A stretch of 22,997 nt of DNA from MGNI01 sp964353875 (GTDB taxonomy: Bacteria; Chloroflexota; Anaerolineae; Anaerolineales; E44-bin32): positions 1-22,997 of the forward strand of contig CAYGXU010000045.1 in NCBI GenBank assembly GCA_964353875.1, written 5' to 3'. Of the stretch, positions 7,302-15,980 are shown one piece after another. The position numbers and the translations under genes are program-made. Numbering within the stretch: position 1 is the stretch's first letter; each line of letters begins with the position of its first letter. The notes under the pieces were generated by a model. It searched no databases. It worked only from the letters and a program-made list of their open reading frames with translations, and was not told the origin of the DNA.

Positions 7302-8594
7302 CTATTCGCCGAAGTCGACTTCCTTGACCTCAACGAATTCCCCATTTTCAACTTTGAAAACGGTGATGGACACCTTGCCAAGGTCGCCGGTCTCCGTGAA
7401 CTCCAGGTAGCCGGTGATGCCCTCGTAGGGCGTGGCACGGATCTTATCCGCAAGGGCTTTTCGGCCAATCACTAAGTTGCCATCGGGATCGATCTGTGCG
7501 ACTGCATCTGCAGCTTGCAGGATGATTTTGGCAGCATCATAGGAACCAGGAGCGTAGGCCACAGGTGCGCCGAATTTCTCCGTGAAGCGCGCTTCAAAGT
7601 CATCATAACCGCTTGCACCACCTACAGCGCCAAAAGTAGCGTAACTACCTTCTGCTGCACCGCCAGAGGCATCGATAAAGGTCGGTTTGGATTTGATCCC
7701 GTCAGGTCCCATGAAAACACCTTCGAAACCCGCACCGCGTAGCTGACTAATGAGGAGCGCCCCTTCGGCATCCATTCCGCCGAAGTAGACTCCTTCAGGA
7801 TTGCCAGCCAAGATGGTGGCGATGACTGCGCTGTAGTCGGTATCGCCACGCGTGATCCCCTGAATGTCCGTAACCGTACCGCCGGCTTCCTCGAATTTCA
7901 CTTTCACGGCTTCGGCGATGCCCTGGCCGTAAATGCTTTGGTCATGTAGGACAGCCAAGGTCTTTAGGCCAAGATCCGTGTAAAGATGCCCAACGGTAAC
8001 TTGGGCTTGCAGGTCATCGTTGGCGACCACGCGGAAGATGTTTTCAAAACCTCTGGCTGTGACGATAACAGCAGTCGAAGAAGGGGTGATCATCACGATG
8101 TGGTGCTCAGCATAGATTTCCGTGGCAGGCACGGTGGATGGCGAACACATCGGACCGACGACGCCCAGGATGGTCGGATCGGCGCCGAATTTCTCTGCGA
8201 CTGTGACCCCAGGGGCGCCTTCACAGCCATCATCTCCGCCTTCCACGATCAATTCCCAGCCTTTGAGATTGCCGCCGAAGTCCTCAACCGCTAGAGTGAC
8301 GCCATTGAGCATGTCCGTCCCGTAAACTGCGTAAGCGCCAGCCAGTGCAGAAGATAGTCCAAGTTTGACCTCTGTTCCTGGCTCATATACGATCAAACCC
8401 CATTCATCTTCATACACAAAGGGGACCTCCGTGGGAGCCGTAGTTGGCGCCGTTGTCGGAGGCGGCGCTTCGGTCGGTGCAACAACTTCCGTTGATACTG
8501 GCGCCAAAGTTGGGGTTTCTGTTGCTTTGCATGCACTAAGGACCAGGGTGACAACGACAAGCATTCCTATTAGGGACAATAGCTTCTTTTTCAT
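7302..8594 (-). CDS. livK: Branched-chain amino acid-type substrate-binding lipoprotein (LivK/BraC family)
   Basis: A 430-aa lipoprotein: signal segment, lipobox LSAC with Cys22, then a Thr/Pro/Ala-rich linker (about 23-58) that tethers the binding domain to the membrane. The body is a periplasmic-binding-protein family 6 fold: VKLGLSSALAGAYAVYG near the start, GVVGPMCSPST, an ITPSSTA hinge strand, AVLHDQSIYGQGIAEAV and a GSYDAAKIILQA helix near the end. It delivers substrate to LivH/LivM. AAGGAGGAG lies 8-16 bases before the ATG. It is the first gene of the operon, behind a promoter and a leader of about 180 nt. The exact ligand cannot be read from the sequence. Confidence 0.93.
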   Translation of the reverse strand: MKKKLLSLIGMLVVVTLVLSACKATETPTLAPVSTEVVAPTEAPPPTTAPTTAPTEVPFVYEDEWGLIVYEPGTEVKLGLSSALAGAYAVYGTDMLNGVTLAVEDFGGNLKGWELIVEGGDDGCEGAPGVTVAEKFGADPTILGVVGPMCSPSTVPATEIYAEHHIVMITPSSTAVIVTARGFENIFRVVANDDLQAQVTVGHLYTDLGLKTLAVLHDQSIYGQGIAEAVKVKFEEAGGTVTDIQGITRGDTDYSAVIATILAGNPEGVYFGGMDAEGALLISQLRGAGFEGVFMGPDGIKSKPTFIDASGGAAEGSYATFGAVGGASGYDDFEARFTEKFGAPVAYAPGSYDAAKIILQAADAVAQIDPDGNLVIGRKALADKIRATPYEGITGYLEFTETGDLGKVSITVFKVENGEFVEVKEVDFGE

Positions 8595-8732
8595 CTCGAC
8601 TTCTCCTCCTTAAGAGAGTTTGAGAATTTTATGGAACTTGAGTATGTGAGAACAATGAACCTACCTCGATAACCACCTCTCCTTTCTTCGCATTTGAATT
8701 AGATTAATAAATTGAAATGCCCCCAAATTAGC

Positions 8733-8766
8733 TACCGTTCAGAAGGAGATGGTCCCTCCGGCGGTA
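8733..8766 (-). other. Stem-loop in the livK 5' leader
   Basis: Just inside the predicted livK transcript, UACCG (8762-8766) pairs with CGGUA (8733-8737), enclosing a further GGAG/CUCC stem. It is too small to call a known riboswitch, and I could not match the leader to any class I know. It could be a protein-binding or attenuation element. Confidence 0.35.
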
Positions 8767-8778
8767 TATTAAGAGAGA

Positions 8779-8807
8779 ATTTTACCAAGATATGGCCAAA
8801 TGATCAA
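8779..8807 (-). promoter_or_regulatory. Predicted promoter of the liv operon
   Basis: The minus strand has TTGATC (8802-8807), a 17-bp spacer and TAAAAT (8779-8784). Initiation near 8772 would give a leader of about 178 nt before the livK ATG. No other good promoter was found closer to the gene. Confidence 0.65.
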
Positions 8808-9281
8808 GAAAAATTTTAGTCAATTTTTAAATGATCATCCTTTTTCTGAACCAGCTGATTTCCCTTCTGAATCGCCTCCATCAATAGCGAGGGAAGAATG
8901 AAATGTCCCAAGAATAAGATAGGTCGCCAGATCATTCCTGGCTTTGGTTGCATCAAATGCTTTCATTTAGACTTTCCTTGGATGATTGAGGAGTGAGATT
9001 GCCGCATTAATTCTGATAAATTATCCCTCATGTAATCTTTTTCTTTTCTCAATATGGAAGATCTCTATCAGCTGCAAAGCGCCTGTCTACAATTAACCAC
9101 AAAGCTCTTCGAATAATTTGTTATAGACTTTATTGGGAAAACCATATGAAAAAAAATATAAGGACTTATGATTGGTTGGTAATTGCTCATGATGGATTAG
9201 GGATTGTTACATGAAGAACAATGAAGGGGCAGTCCCGTCTGTTGAGATGCTTCTGAAGAAGACAAACAAAAGATAAGCTAT
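8808..9281. other. AT-rich intergenic region, no gene recognised
   Basis: About 470 bp between the livK promoter and the 3' end of the cyclic-nucleotide-binding gene. It is clearly AT-richer than its neighbours. No ORF with a domain or ribosome-binding site, no tRNA fold and no clear terminator was seen. It may hold upstream regulatory sites for the liv operon. Confidence 0.5.
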
Positions 9282-9807
9282 TTATTTTGTCTTGGGTGAT
9301 GCAGATGCCTTCTTTTGTCGAAGGCTGAGAAGTTGATCACGAATTTGATAATCGGTTCCACGCAGCTTTGTCGCTAGGTCTGTGGCCAGGTTGCGCATTA
9401 ATTGGAACCCCAATAGGGTGTCTTGTTCACAGAGTTGCATCAGCTCGTTTCGGGGAAGGATTAGGACGCGGGTGTCAGGGTTAGCGCTGCGCGCCGATGC
9501 TGATCGTAAACCTTGGTCTACAAGAGCAACCTCGCCAAAGGATTGCCCGCGTTGAAAGAGGGCGATTCTCTGTGGTTCGCTTTTGGCGTGTCTTTCCCCG
9601 CTTACCAGAGCAGGATCAACGAGGATCTCAACTTCGCCTTTGATGATCACATAGAGCTCATCGCCAAAGATGTTTTCTTTGAATATGATCTCACCCAGGC
9701 CGTAAGATCGTTCCTGACACAAAGTACTTGATTTTTTCTAACCACTTCTCGTCGATCCCCCAGAAGATTTCGGTTTGCTTCACTATGGCAGAAATTATCA
9801 TCGTCAT
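9282..9807 (-). CDS. Cyclic nucleotide-binding domain protein, apparently frameshifted near the 5' end
   Basis: The main frame (9282-9722, 146 aa if started at a TTG) is a Crp/Fnr-type cyclic nucleotide-binding domain: GEIIFKEN, GDELYVIIKGEVEILV, then a phosphate-binding cassette FGEVALVDQGLRSASA with the Glu and Arg kept, and LPRNELMQL. A C-terminal helix and basic tail follow; there is no DNA-binding domain. The TTG start has no ribosome-binding site and would remove the first helix of the fold. That helix is encoded just upstream in another frame, from the ATG at 9807: KQTEIFWGIDEKWLEKI. Removing one base, for example in the A6 run at 9732-9737 or near 9720, joins the two into one typical protein of about 175 aa. 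The gene may be broken, mis-sequenced or expressed through slippage. Confidence 0.75.
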
Positions 9808-9968
9808 GGGCTCTCAGGAATCCTCATTCAGCCTAGCATAGGCATCATGAACTTGGAATAGTTCGATTGCTTTTATTACTACATTCGGTTTATGCTGATC
9901 TAAGAAATGAAAAAATTTTTCTCTTGTTAGCTGGATGGAGAATATTAATAATTCGGCGCTATTGATGC

Positions 9969-9997
9969 TTGACGACATCGCCAGGGTCCGCTACGAT
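9969..9997 (+). promoter_or_regulatory. Predicted promoter of the GT4-yraN-miaA operon
   Basis: TTGACG (9969-9974), 17-bp spacer, TACGAT (9992-9997). Initiation near 10004 leaves a leader of about 23 nt that contains the GGAGGAGG ribosome-binding site (10013-10020) before the ATG at 10027. Confidence 0.65.
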
Positions 9998-10026
9998 AGA
10001 AATGGGTGTGCTGGAGGAGGGAAACC

Positions 10027-11223
10027 ATGAAAATCGGAATGATGGCGGATCTCTATACCCCTCATATCAGTGGGGTGACCAATTCTATCAACCTCACCAA
10101 GCAGATGCTACAAAAGAAAGGCCATGAAGTGTTTGTATTCACCTTTGGGGACCTGGACTACGAGGATGAGGAGGAGAATATCATCCGTTCTCCCGGCATG
10201 CCTGTGGCTGATACGGGAATTTACATTGGTTTTCGACATACTCGCACAGCGCAAAGGCTGATCCAGAGCATGGATATCATCCATGTGCACCACCCGTTCA
10301 TCAGCGGGCAACTGGCGCTCCATTACGGCCGTCCTTACCGCATCCCGATCGTCTTCACCAACCATAGTCGTTATGACCTGATGGCCCAAGCCTATTTCCC
10401 CTTGTTACCTGACCAGGTAGGGACAGCTCTCCTTAGCGCCTATTTGCCGCATTTCTGTCGTGAAGTTAATCTGGTCATTGCTCCTTCAAGAGGGCTTGAA
10501 AAAGTGCTTCGGGAATTGGATATCGATGTCCCCATCGAAATCATTCCCAATGGCGTCGATTTATCGCCTTTTTCCAAGGGGCTTGATCCAATCTCGCGAG
10601 AGGAATTGGGCGTGGGAGAGGAAGAAGTCCTTTTAATCAATGTCGGACGTCTCAGCCCGGAGAAGAACCTGACTTTTTTAATTCGCGCTTTTGCTGGAGT
10701 ACAAGCTGCCTATCCCGGGACGCATTTGATCCTGATCGGTATAGGCTCAGAAAGGGACAATCTCGAGCACCTCACAGCTCAAATGGGACTTGAAGACTTT
10801 ATCCACTTCACAGGGGCGATTGAATATGAGCAAGTCCCATGTTATCTTGCAGCTGCAGATGTCTTTGTGATGACCTCAATTGCTGAAGTTCATCCCCTTT
10901 CAGTCATCGAGGCATTGGCTGCCGGATTGCCTGTCCTTGGCATTCAATCTCCTGGTGTCGGTGATACGATTGTTGATGGAGAGAATGGTTTGTTAAGCGC
11001 CAACGATCTGGCCATATTCACAGCCAAATTGACAAGGTTGATCTCTGATCGTGAGCTGCGAGCTAAGCTGACACAAAATGCACGCGCTTCCGCCCAACAA
11101 TACTCGATTGAGCGAACGAGTGATTTATTGGAAGAGCATTATATCCGCTTGCGAAAGAAGCGTACTAAAAAGAAAAGGCCCCTGCCCAATCTCTGGCAAC
11201 GATTTCGGGATCGGATAGGATGA
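10027..11223 (+). CDS. GT4-family glycosyltransferase, possibly a glycolipid glucosyltransferase
   Basis: A 398-aa GT-B-fold retaining glycosyltransferase. The N-terminal domain opens MKIGMMADLYTPHISGVTNS, the glycine-rich acceptor loop of GT4 enzymes, and has HVHHPF (87-91). The C-terminal nucleotide-sugar domain has NVGRLSPEKN (205-214) and the EX7E motif with Glu287 and Glu295 (AEVHPLSVIEALAAG). The overall pattern resembles diacylglycerol glucosyltransferases and PimB-like mannosyltransferases, so a role in membrane glycolipid synthesis is plausible but not proven. There is no signal peptide; such enzymes sit at the inner face of the membrane. I chose the ATG at 10027 because GGAGGAGG lies six bases upstream. 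Its stop overlaps the yraN start (ATGA). Confidence 0.9.
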   Translation: MKIGMMADLYTPHISGVTNSINLTKQMLQKKGHEVFVFTFGDLDYEDEEENIIRSPGMPVADTGIYIGFRHTRTAQRLIQSMDIIHVHHPFISGQLALHYGRPYRIPIVFTNHSRYDLMAQAYFPLLPDQVGTALLSAYLPHFCREVNLVIAPSRGLEKVLRELDIDVPIEIIPNGVDLSPFSKGLDPISREELGVGEEEVLLINVGRLSPEKNLTFLIRAFAGVQAAYPGTHLILIGIGSERDNLEHLTAQMGLEDFIHFTGAIEYEQVPCYLAAADVFVMTSIAEVHPLSVIEALAAGLPVLGIQSPGVGDTIVDGENGLLSANDLAIFTAKLTRLISDRELRAKLTQNARASAQQYSIERTSDLLEEHYIRLRKKRTKKKRPLPNLWQRFRDRIG

Positions 11224-11600
11224 AGACGAAAAGCCTGGGACCTCTCGGCGAAGCTCTTGCTGAGGAGCGATTGAGAGCCCTAGGCTATGCCATTTTAGAC
11301 CGCAATTGGCGGACTCGAGAGGGAGAGATTGACATTGTTGCAAAAGAGGGGGAGGTGATTGTGTTTGTCGAAGTCAGGGCAAGAAGGACAAGGACCTTTG
11401 GTTTGCCGGAGGAATCGATCACCCCTCAAAAACAGGAACGATTGATGAAAACGGCTCTAGCTTATCTTGAAGAAAACCAGCTCTACGAGATGGATTGTCG
11501 CTTTGATTTGATTGCTCTCGAGTGTTCGAAGGGAGGGGAAGTGGTGCGAATGGAGCATTATATCGATGTGATCGATGCGGATGGCGGATGGATTCAATAG
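11220..11600 (+). CDS. yraN: YraN family (UPF0102) putative endonuclease-like protein
   Basis: A 126-aa protein matching the UPF0102/YraN family throughout: LGPLGEALAEERLRALGY, NWRTREGEIDIVA (Asp38 of the PD-(D/E)XK-like core), VIVFVEVRAR (48-55), and a final RFDLIAL strand (94-100). The usual EVK of the core reads EVR here, a conservative change of a putative catalytic lysine. The family resembles Holliday-junction resolvase-type nucleases, but its biological job is unsettled. It starts within the stop of the glycosyltransferase gene and ends 13 bases inside miaA, so all three are probably translated from one mRNA. Confidence 0.93.
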   Translation: MKTKSLGPLGEALAEERLRALGYAILDRNWRTREGEIDIVAKEGEVIVFVEVRARRTRTFGLPEESITPQKQERLMKTALAYLEENQLYEMDCRFDLIALECSKGGEVVRMEHYIDVIDADGGWIQ

Positions 11601-12523
11601 AAAAGCAACCACCAGTCCTCGTCTTCCTGGGTCCAACCGCAGTCGGGAAGACGAAATGGTCCTTGCGAATTGCCGAGAAACTAGAGGGCGAAATCGTCTC
11701 CATGGATTCGCGCCAGATTTACCGCGGGATGGATGTCGGCACCGCCAAACCGACAGCAGAGGAGAGAAAGCGGATCCGTCATCATCTGATCGATGTTGCT
11801 GATCCAGATGAGACTTGGAGCCTGGCTGAATTCTGTCGAGCAGCGCTTGAAGCGATTGCAGACATCCATCTGCGTAGTCGCTTACCTTTTCTTGTGGGCG
11901 GGACTGGACAATACATCACCGGCCTCTTGGAAGGGTGGGTTCCTCCATCCCGGCCGGCCAATCAGGCACAGAGAAAAGAATTGGAGGCTTTCGCCGTGCA
12001 GCATGGCAATGAAGCGCTCCATAAAAGATTGGCTGAAGTTGATCCCCGGTCGGCGGCGCGGATCGCCTCGACCAATGTGCGTCGAGTTGTCCGGGCGCTC
12101 GAGGTTTTCTCTTCTACTGGCATCCCTGCCAGCCAATTACGAAGAAAGGAACCCCCTCCTTTCCGTGCCCTTAAGATCGGCCTTTATCTGCCAAGGCAAG
12201 AACTATACAAACAAATAGACGCGAGGATTAATGCCATGATGGAGGCAGGGCTTGTAGAGGAGGTTCGTGCATTGTTGAATCAGGGCTTTTGTCCGGATCT
12301 ACCTGCAATGTCCGCCATTGGGTATAAGCAAATTGCTTTGGCACTCTTGGGGAAGGTCAGCATAGAGGAGGCGGTTCAGCAGATGCGTCGATTAACGCGC
12401 CAATTCGTCCGGCGGCAAGCGAATTGGTTTAAACGATCTGATGCGGAAATCCATTGGTTTGATGTGCGTGAAGAGGTCGAAGAACCGCTTCTAAGATTAA
12501 TCCGTTCCTGGTTGAACGAGTAG
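11588..12523 (+). CDS. miaA: tRNA dimethylallyltransferase MiaA
   Basis: A 311-aa enzyme, normal for MiaA, which adds a dimethylallyl group to A37 of tRNAs that read UNN codons. It has the P-loop GPTAVGKT (15-22), DSRQIYRGMDVGTAKP (40-55) with the catalytic Asp40, HHLIDV, the GGTGQY strand (104-109), STNVRRVVRALEVF and the C-terminal SAIGYKQ and RQFVRRQANWF motifs. The start at ATG 11588 gives the typical N-terminus a few residues before the P-loop; a longer ORF from 11522 would add 22 unrelated residues that overlap yraN. It is the last gene of the operon and converges on the permease genes. Confidence 0.96.
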   Translation: MDSIEKQPPVLVFLGPTAVGKTKWSLRIAEKLEGEIVSMDSRQIYRGMDVGTAKPTAEERKRIRHHLIDVADPDETWSLAEFCRAALEAIADIHLRSRLPFLVGGTGQYITGLLEGWVPPSRPANQAQRKELEAFAVQHGNEALHKRLAEVDPRSAARIASTNVRRVVRALEVFSSTGIPASQLRRKEPPPFRALKIGLYLPRQELYKQIDARINAMMEAGLVEEVRALLNQGFCPDLPAMSAIGYKQIALALLGKVSIEEAVQQMRRLTRQFVRRQANWFKRSDAEIHWFDVREEVEEPLLRLIRSWLNE

Positions 12524-12536
12524 CGAATGATAGCTG

Positions 12537-12660
12537 AGCGAAATTTCCTCTCCCCAGAGGGGAGAGGGTAAGGGTGAGGGGCGGATCTTCACCCTCATCC
12601 CCAACCCTTCTCCCTTACAGTGAGAAAGAAGCGAAATAAGGTTAGGGTCAGGGGTGGATT
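12537..12660. repeat. GC-rich intergenic repeat with nested hairpins between convergent operons
   Basis: A perfect hairpin with 9-bp arms (12547-12555 and 12559-12567, three-base loop) is followed by a longer imperfect palindrome, in which the G-rich stretch 12559-12582 matches the reverse complement of the C-rich stretch about 12590-12616. The purine/pyrimidine asymmetry (GAGGGTAAGGGTGAGG versus CACCCTCATCCCC) is typical of dispersed intergenic repeats in many environmental bacteria. Placed between the stops of miaA and the permease gene, it could end transcription from both sides. Confidence 0.6.
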
Positions 12661-12674
12661 TCCAGCGTTAAGTC

Positions 12675-13475
12675 TTACTCCCTTGGCAGGCTGGCCCTGG
12701 ATAGCCAGGTCCCCAAATGATGAATGGCCATAATCGTCAGACTGATTGCCATTCCGGGAGCAAGCGCCAAATAAGGGACGGTCATAAGGTGAAGACGGCC
12801 GGCATTGAGCATTGCACCCCACTCAGGAAGGGACGGATCTCCTGCGAAGCCGAGAAATGTAAGGGTAGTCGTGCCGAGGAATGCCCAGGCGATGTGGATG
12901 GTGGCGAGGGCGATGAGATGGGAAAGGGCGTTGGGCAGAATGTGAAAAAGGGCAGTCCAAACTCGACCAGCGCCAAGCGCTTGAGAAGCCTGGATATACC
13001 CATGGGTTTGGATCTGTAGAAAGATCGTCCGGCTGATACGCAGGAAACCAGGGATGCCACCAATTCCCACGGCGAGGATCACCGTGGTCAGCCCGGATCC
13101 CATCCCGGCTACCAATAACATTGCCAGGAGCAAGCCGGGGATGGCAAGGAGAGCATTGGTTAGCCAAAGGATGATGCGATCAGGCCAGCCTGGAAAACTG
13201 GCAATGATCAAGGCGCTTACGCCACCGATCAGAACGGATAGACAAGCAGCCAGGAAGGAGGCGCTGAGGCTCGTTCGGGCGCCATAGAGAAGTCGCGTCC
13301 ATAGGTCTCGCCCCAGAGCATCGGTGCCGAGAAAGGAGCGTTCATTGGGCGCTTGGAGAGGGTTATCAACCGGTTGAATGGGGGAAAAGGGTGTGATCAA
13401 GGGGGCGAGTAGGCTCAATGCGATGATGAGCAACAACCAGGCGATTGCCAGACCAGTAAGCACGGTGAGCTTCAT
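12675..13475 (-). CDS. Dipeptide/oligopeptide-type ABC transporter permease (DppC/OppC family)
   Basis: A 266-aa inner-membrane permease with an N-terminal transmembrane segment, a NPLQAPNERSFLGTDALGRD stretch, which is characteristic of DppC/OppC/NikC proteins, and the cytoplasmic coupling loop ASQALGAGRVWTALFHILPN, then FLGFAGDPSLPEWGAML. It has five to six hydrophobic segments. It forms a channel with the upstream DppB-type permease, whose stop it overlaps as ATGA. The usual ATPase genes (dppD/dppF) do not follow it. It is slightly short for the family, mostly at the N-terminus. Confidence 0.92.
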   Translation of the reverse strand: MKLTVLTGLAIAWLLLIIALSLLAPLITPFSPIQPVDNPLQAPNERSFLGTDALGRDLWTRLLYGARTSLSASFLAACLSVLIGGVSALIIASFPGWPDRIILWLTNALLAIPGLLLAMLLVAGMGSGLTTVILAVGIGGIPGFLRISRTIFLQIQTHGYIQASQALGAGRVWTALFHILPNALSHLIALATIHIAWAFLGTTTLTFLGFAGDPSLPEWGAMLNAGRLHLMTVPYLALAPGMAISLTIMAIHHLGTWLSRASLPRE

Positions 13476-14434
13476 AGCGCCCCCTCTAAGCGAGGATCAA
13501 TGAGCAAGGCGAGGATGTCCGCCAGGCTTTGGCTGAATGTGTAGATCAGCGCGGCCAAGACGACAATCCCTTGCGCAATAGGAAAGTCCCCTTGCAGGAT
13601 GGAGGAGACCAGAAGGCGGCCAAGGCCAGGCCTTGAAAAGACGGTCTCGGTAACGACGGTCCCGGCGAAGAGGAAAGCCGCTTCTAACGCTCCTAATGAG
13701 ATGACAGGAGGTAGGGAGGGACGTAAGGCGTGCCAGAGCAGCCGAAATCTTCCAGAGATGCCTCGTGCTCTCGCAGCCAGCATGTAGGGTGCCTGTATGC
13801 TCGCTTCCAAACCGGATTGAACCACACGCGAAATCGGCCCTGAGGAAGAAAAACCCAACACTAAAGCGGGTAAGATCAGGCGTTTAAATAGAAATAAATT
13901 CATGGAGTTCATAATATCTCGTAGTGTTCCGGTAAAGAAAAGGATTGCGAGGATGCCGGTGAAAGCAACTGGAAGACCCATCGCTAAACTGGCAATGTTT
14001 TCGGAGACAACACCAATGACCGATCCTTTTTTCCAGGCAGCGCAGGCGCCCATCAAAAGGCCTAAAAAACCCGCAATCAAGAAAGATAGGAAGGCGAGCG
14101 TCGCTGTGGCTGGGAACTGTTCGAGGATGACTTTACTTACAGGCCGACCGGTGTAGAGAGAGGTCCCCATATCACCACGAAACATGGAGAGTAGGAAGTC
14201 AATGTATTGTAGTATCAGAGGTCGATCCAAGCCGAGCATCTTCCGAAGCTGTTCAACCCGCTCAGGAGTAGCCAAACCTTGAGAAAGCAAACTTGCCAGG
14301 GGATCGCCCGTCGCCAACCGCAAAGCGAAAAAGGTAAGCGTCACTGCAGCCCATGCAGTAACCAGACCGTCCACAAGGCGTCGGAATATCGCGGTTAGCG
14401 CTTTAGGTGTAGATCGATTAGAAAAGGAAACCAT
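13472..14434 (-). CDS. Dipeptide/oligopeptide-type ABC transporter permease (DppB/OppB family)
   Basis: A 320-aa permease with a first membrane helix after FRRLVDGLVTAWAAVTLTFF, then LRLATGDPL, GLDRPLILQYIDFL and GDMGTSLYTGRPV, the usual DppB landmarks, and the coupling loop AARARGISGRFRLLWHALRP near residue 220. FSRPGLGRLL follows. It overlaps the end of the solute-binding gene by 40 bp. No strong ribosome-binding site is seen before the ATG at 14434, so translation may depend on coupling with the upstream gene; a later start would cut into the first helix. Confidence 0.92.
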   Translation of the reverse strand: MVSFSNRSTPKALTAIFRRLVDGLVTAWAAVTLTFFALRLATGDPLASLLSQGLATPERVEQLRKMLGLDRPLILQYIDFLLSMFRGDMGTSLYTGRPVSKVILEQFPATATLAFLSFLIAGFLGLLMGACAAWKKGSVIGVVSENIASLAMGLPVAFTGILAILFFTGTLRDIMNSMNLFLFKRLILPALVLGFSSSGPISRVVQSGLEASIQAPYMLAARARGISGRFRLLWHALRPSLPPVISLGALEAAFLFAGTVVTETVFSRPGLGRLLVSSILQGDFPIAQGIVVLAALIYTFSQSLADILALLIDPRLEGAL

Positions 14435-15972
14435 CCCTGGGATGAGAAACGCAGGCCTTCAAGCCCCGTTCGATTGATGACGAGATTGACATAGTCACGA
14501 ATCGGTAAGATCAATGCTTGCTCGCGAATGATTTCTGCAAGCTGAGTGTAGCAGGTTTGCCGTTCTGTTAAATCTGATGAAGCTTGAACGGCAAGTGTGA
14601 GCACTTCATCGATCTGAGGATCGTCCACTCCGCTCCAGTTGTAGAGCCCCTGACTATAGTAGAAGGGACGCAGTAAATCAGGGTCTGATCCAAAGAAATT
14701 GATGCCGATGGCATGATAATCGGCGGTTGTCTGAGCTTGCTTCAATGGACCGAAGCCGGGCGCCACCTCGAGACTGACTTCAGCGCCAAGGTTGATCCAG
14801 GCCGCCTGGATTAACTGGCCGACTTCAGGATTCGATCCCCAATTGGGCACAACGATATGCAATTGAAGTGGTCGCCCATCGCGTATCCGAACTCCAGATG
14901 GTTCTTCCCATCGCCAGCCGAGTTGCTCCAACGCTGCGGACGCTGCCTCTGGATCGAATTCGGGATAGGGGTATTGGGAAACATAGCCCAGGGTAGATGC
15001 AGACAACGGTCCTTCGGCAACGGGGGAATAGGGTCCAAACACCGTCTCAACGATGAACTTCCGATCAATGGCCTGGATTAACGCCTGGCGCATGCGTACA
15101 TCATCTGTTGGCGCATGCTGGGTATTGAAGAACAATTGCAGCGGTTGGCCAGGGATCGGGACGGCATGAAGTTGAAAATCCTCCTTGGCTGCCAGCCGGG
15201 CAGCATCCTGTTGGGGGACTTCGCCGATGACATCGACCTCGCCGCTCTCCAAAGCCAGGCTGCGTGTCGCCGGATCCTCGTAAAAACGAAAAACGATTTC
15301 ATCAATGGCAGCGGTGGATTGCTGATAGATGGTCGGTCCCCAGGCGTAATCGGGATTGCGTTCCAGGGTGATATGATCGTTGGCGATGTATTCGATGAAG
15401 CGATAAGGTCCAGTCCCGACCTGGTGGAATTGATAATCCGTCACTCCCCACTTTTCAAGTGCCGCTGGCGAAGCCATCCCAAGATAAACCTGTGCTAGGG
15501 AATCCAACAACGGTGCGAAAGGTTCTCTAAGATGGAAAGATATTGTGAAATCGTTCACAACTGTGACATGATCTAGAGGGCCGAGCATGATGCTCGCTTT
15601 CTGGGAAACGTGTTCGGGATTGAGGATATAAGCGATATTATCCTCTACTGCTTGGGCATTGAAACGGGTGCCATCATGGAAGAGGACATCCTCACGCAGG
15701 ATAAAAGTATAGACCAGCCCATCCTCGGAAATTGTCCATCGCTCAGCCAGGCCAGGGACGAATTCCCTACTCTGTGGATCTTGGAAGACCAGGGTATCAT
15801 AGACAGAACTGAGAGGGATGCCCAACTCCGAAGAGGCATTGATGTGGGGATCGATCCCCGTAGGGGCAAGGGTGAGGCCATAAACGATGGATTCTTTTTG
15901 GCCGGGATTCCGGCCGCAAGCGGCGGAGAAGAAAAGGAGACTAAGTGCAAGAAGAGCGGTATGGCGTTTCAT
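14395..15972 (-). CDS. Family 5 ABC substrate-binding lipoprotein (DppA/OppA-like)
   Basis: A 525-aa lipoprotein: short basic N-terminus, hydrophobic segment, lipobox FSAAC with Cys19. The body is an SBP_bac_5 fold: LAPTGIDPHINASSELG, YDTLVFQDP, LAERWTISEDGLVYTF, REDVLFHDGTRFNAQAV, then RMRQALIQAIDRKFIV and a final extended domain. Members bind peptides, nickel chelates or oligosaccharides. Linkage to a ROK kinase gene eight bases upstream favours a sugar or oligosaccharide ligand, but this is only context. The two permease genes follow directly. Confidence 0.94.
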   Translation of the reverse strand: MKRHTALLALSLLFFSAACGRNPGQKESIVYGLTLAPTGIDPHINASSELGIPLSSVYDTLVFQDPQSREFVPGLAERWTISEDGLVYTFILREDVLFHDGTRFNAQAVEDNIAYILNPEHVSQKASIMLGPLDHVTVVNDFTISFHLREPFAPLLDSLAQVYLGMASPAALEKWGVTDYQFHQVGTGPYRFIEYIANDHITLERNPDYAWGPTIYQQSTAAIDEIVFRFYEDPATRSLALESGEVDVIGEVPQQDAARLAAKEDFQLHAVPIPGQPLQLFFNTQHAPTDDVRMRQALIQAIDRKFIVETVFGPYSPVAEGPLSASTLGYVSQYPYPEFDPEAASAALEQLGWRWEEPSGVRIRDGRPLQLHIVVPNWGSNPEVGQLIQAAWINLGAEVSLEVAPGFGPLKQAQTTADYHAIGINFFGSDPDLLRPFYYSQGLYNWSGVDDPQIDEVLTLAVQASSDLTERQTCYTQLAEIIREQALILPIRDYVNLVINRTGLEGLRFSSQGWFPFLIDLHLKR

Positions 15973-15980
15973 AGTTCATC

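Noticed and set aside
8640..8690. T-box-like AGGUGGUUAUCGAGG in the livK leader
   Set aside because: It lacks the UGGNACC core, and no stem I or terminator was seen.
9282..9722. TTG at 9722 as the true start of the cyclic-nucleotide-binding gene
   Set aside because: No ribosome-binding site, and the missing first helix is found upstream in another frame, which fits a frameshift better.
11522..11587. N-terminal extension of MiaA
   Set aside because: The 22 extra residues overlap yraN and match nothing in MiaA; the start at 11588 gives the normal N-terminus.
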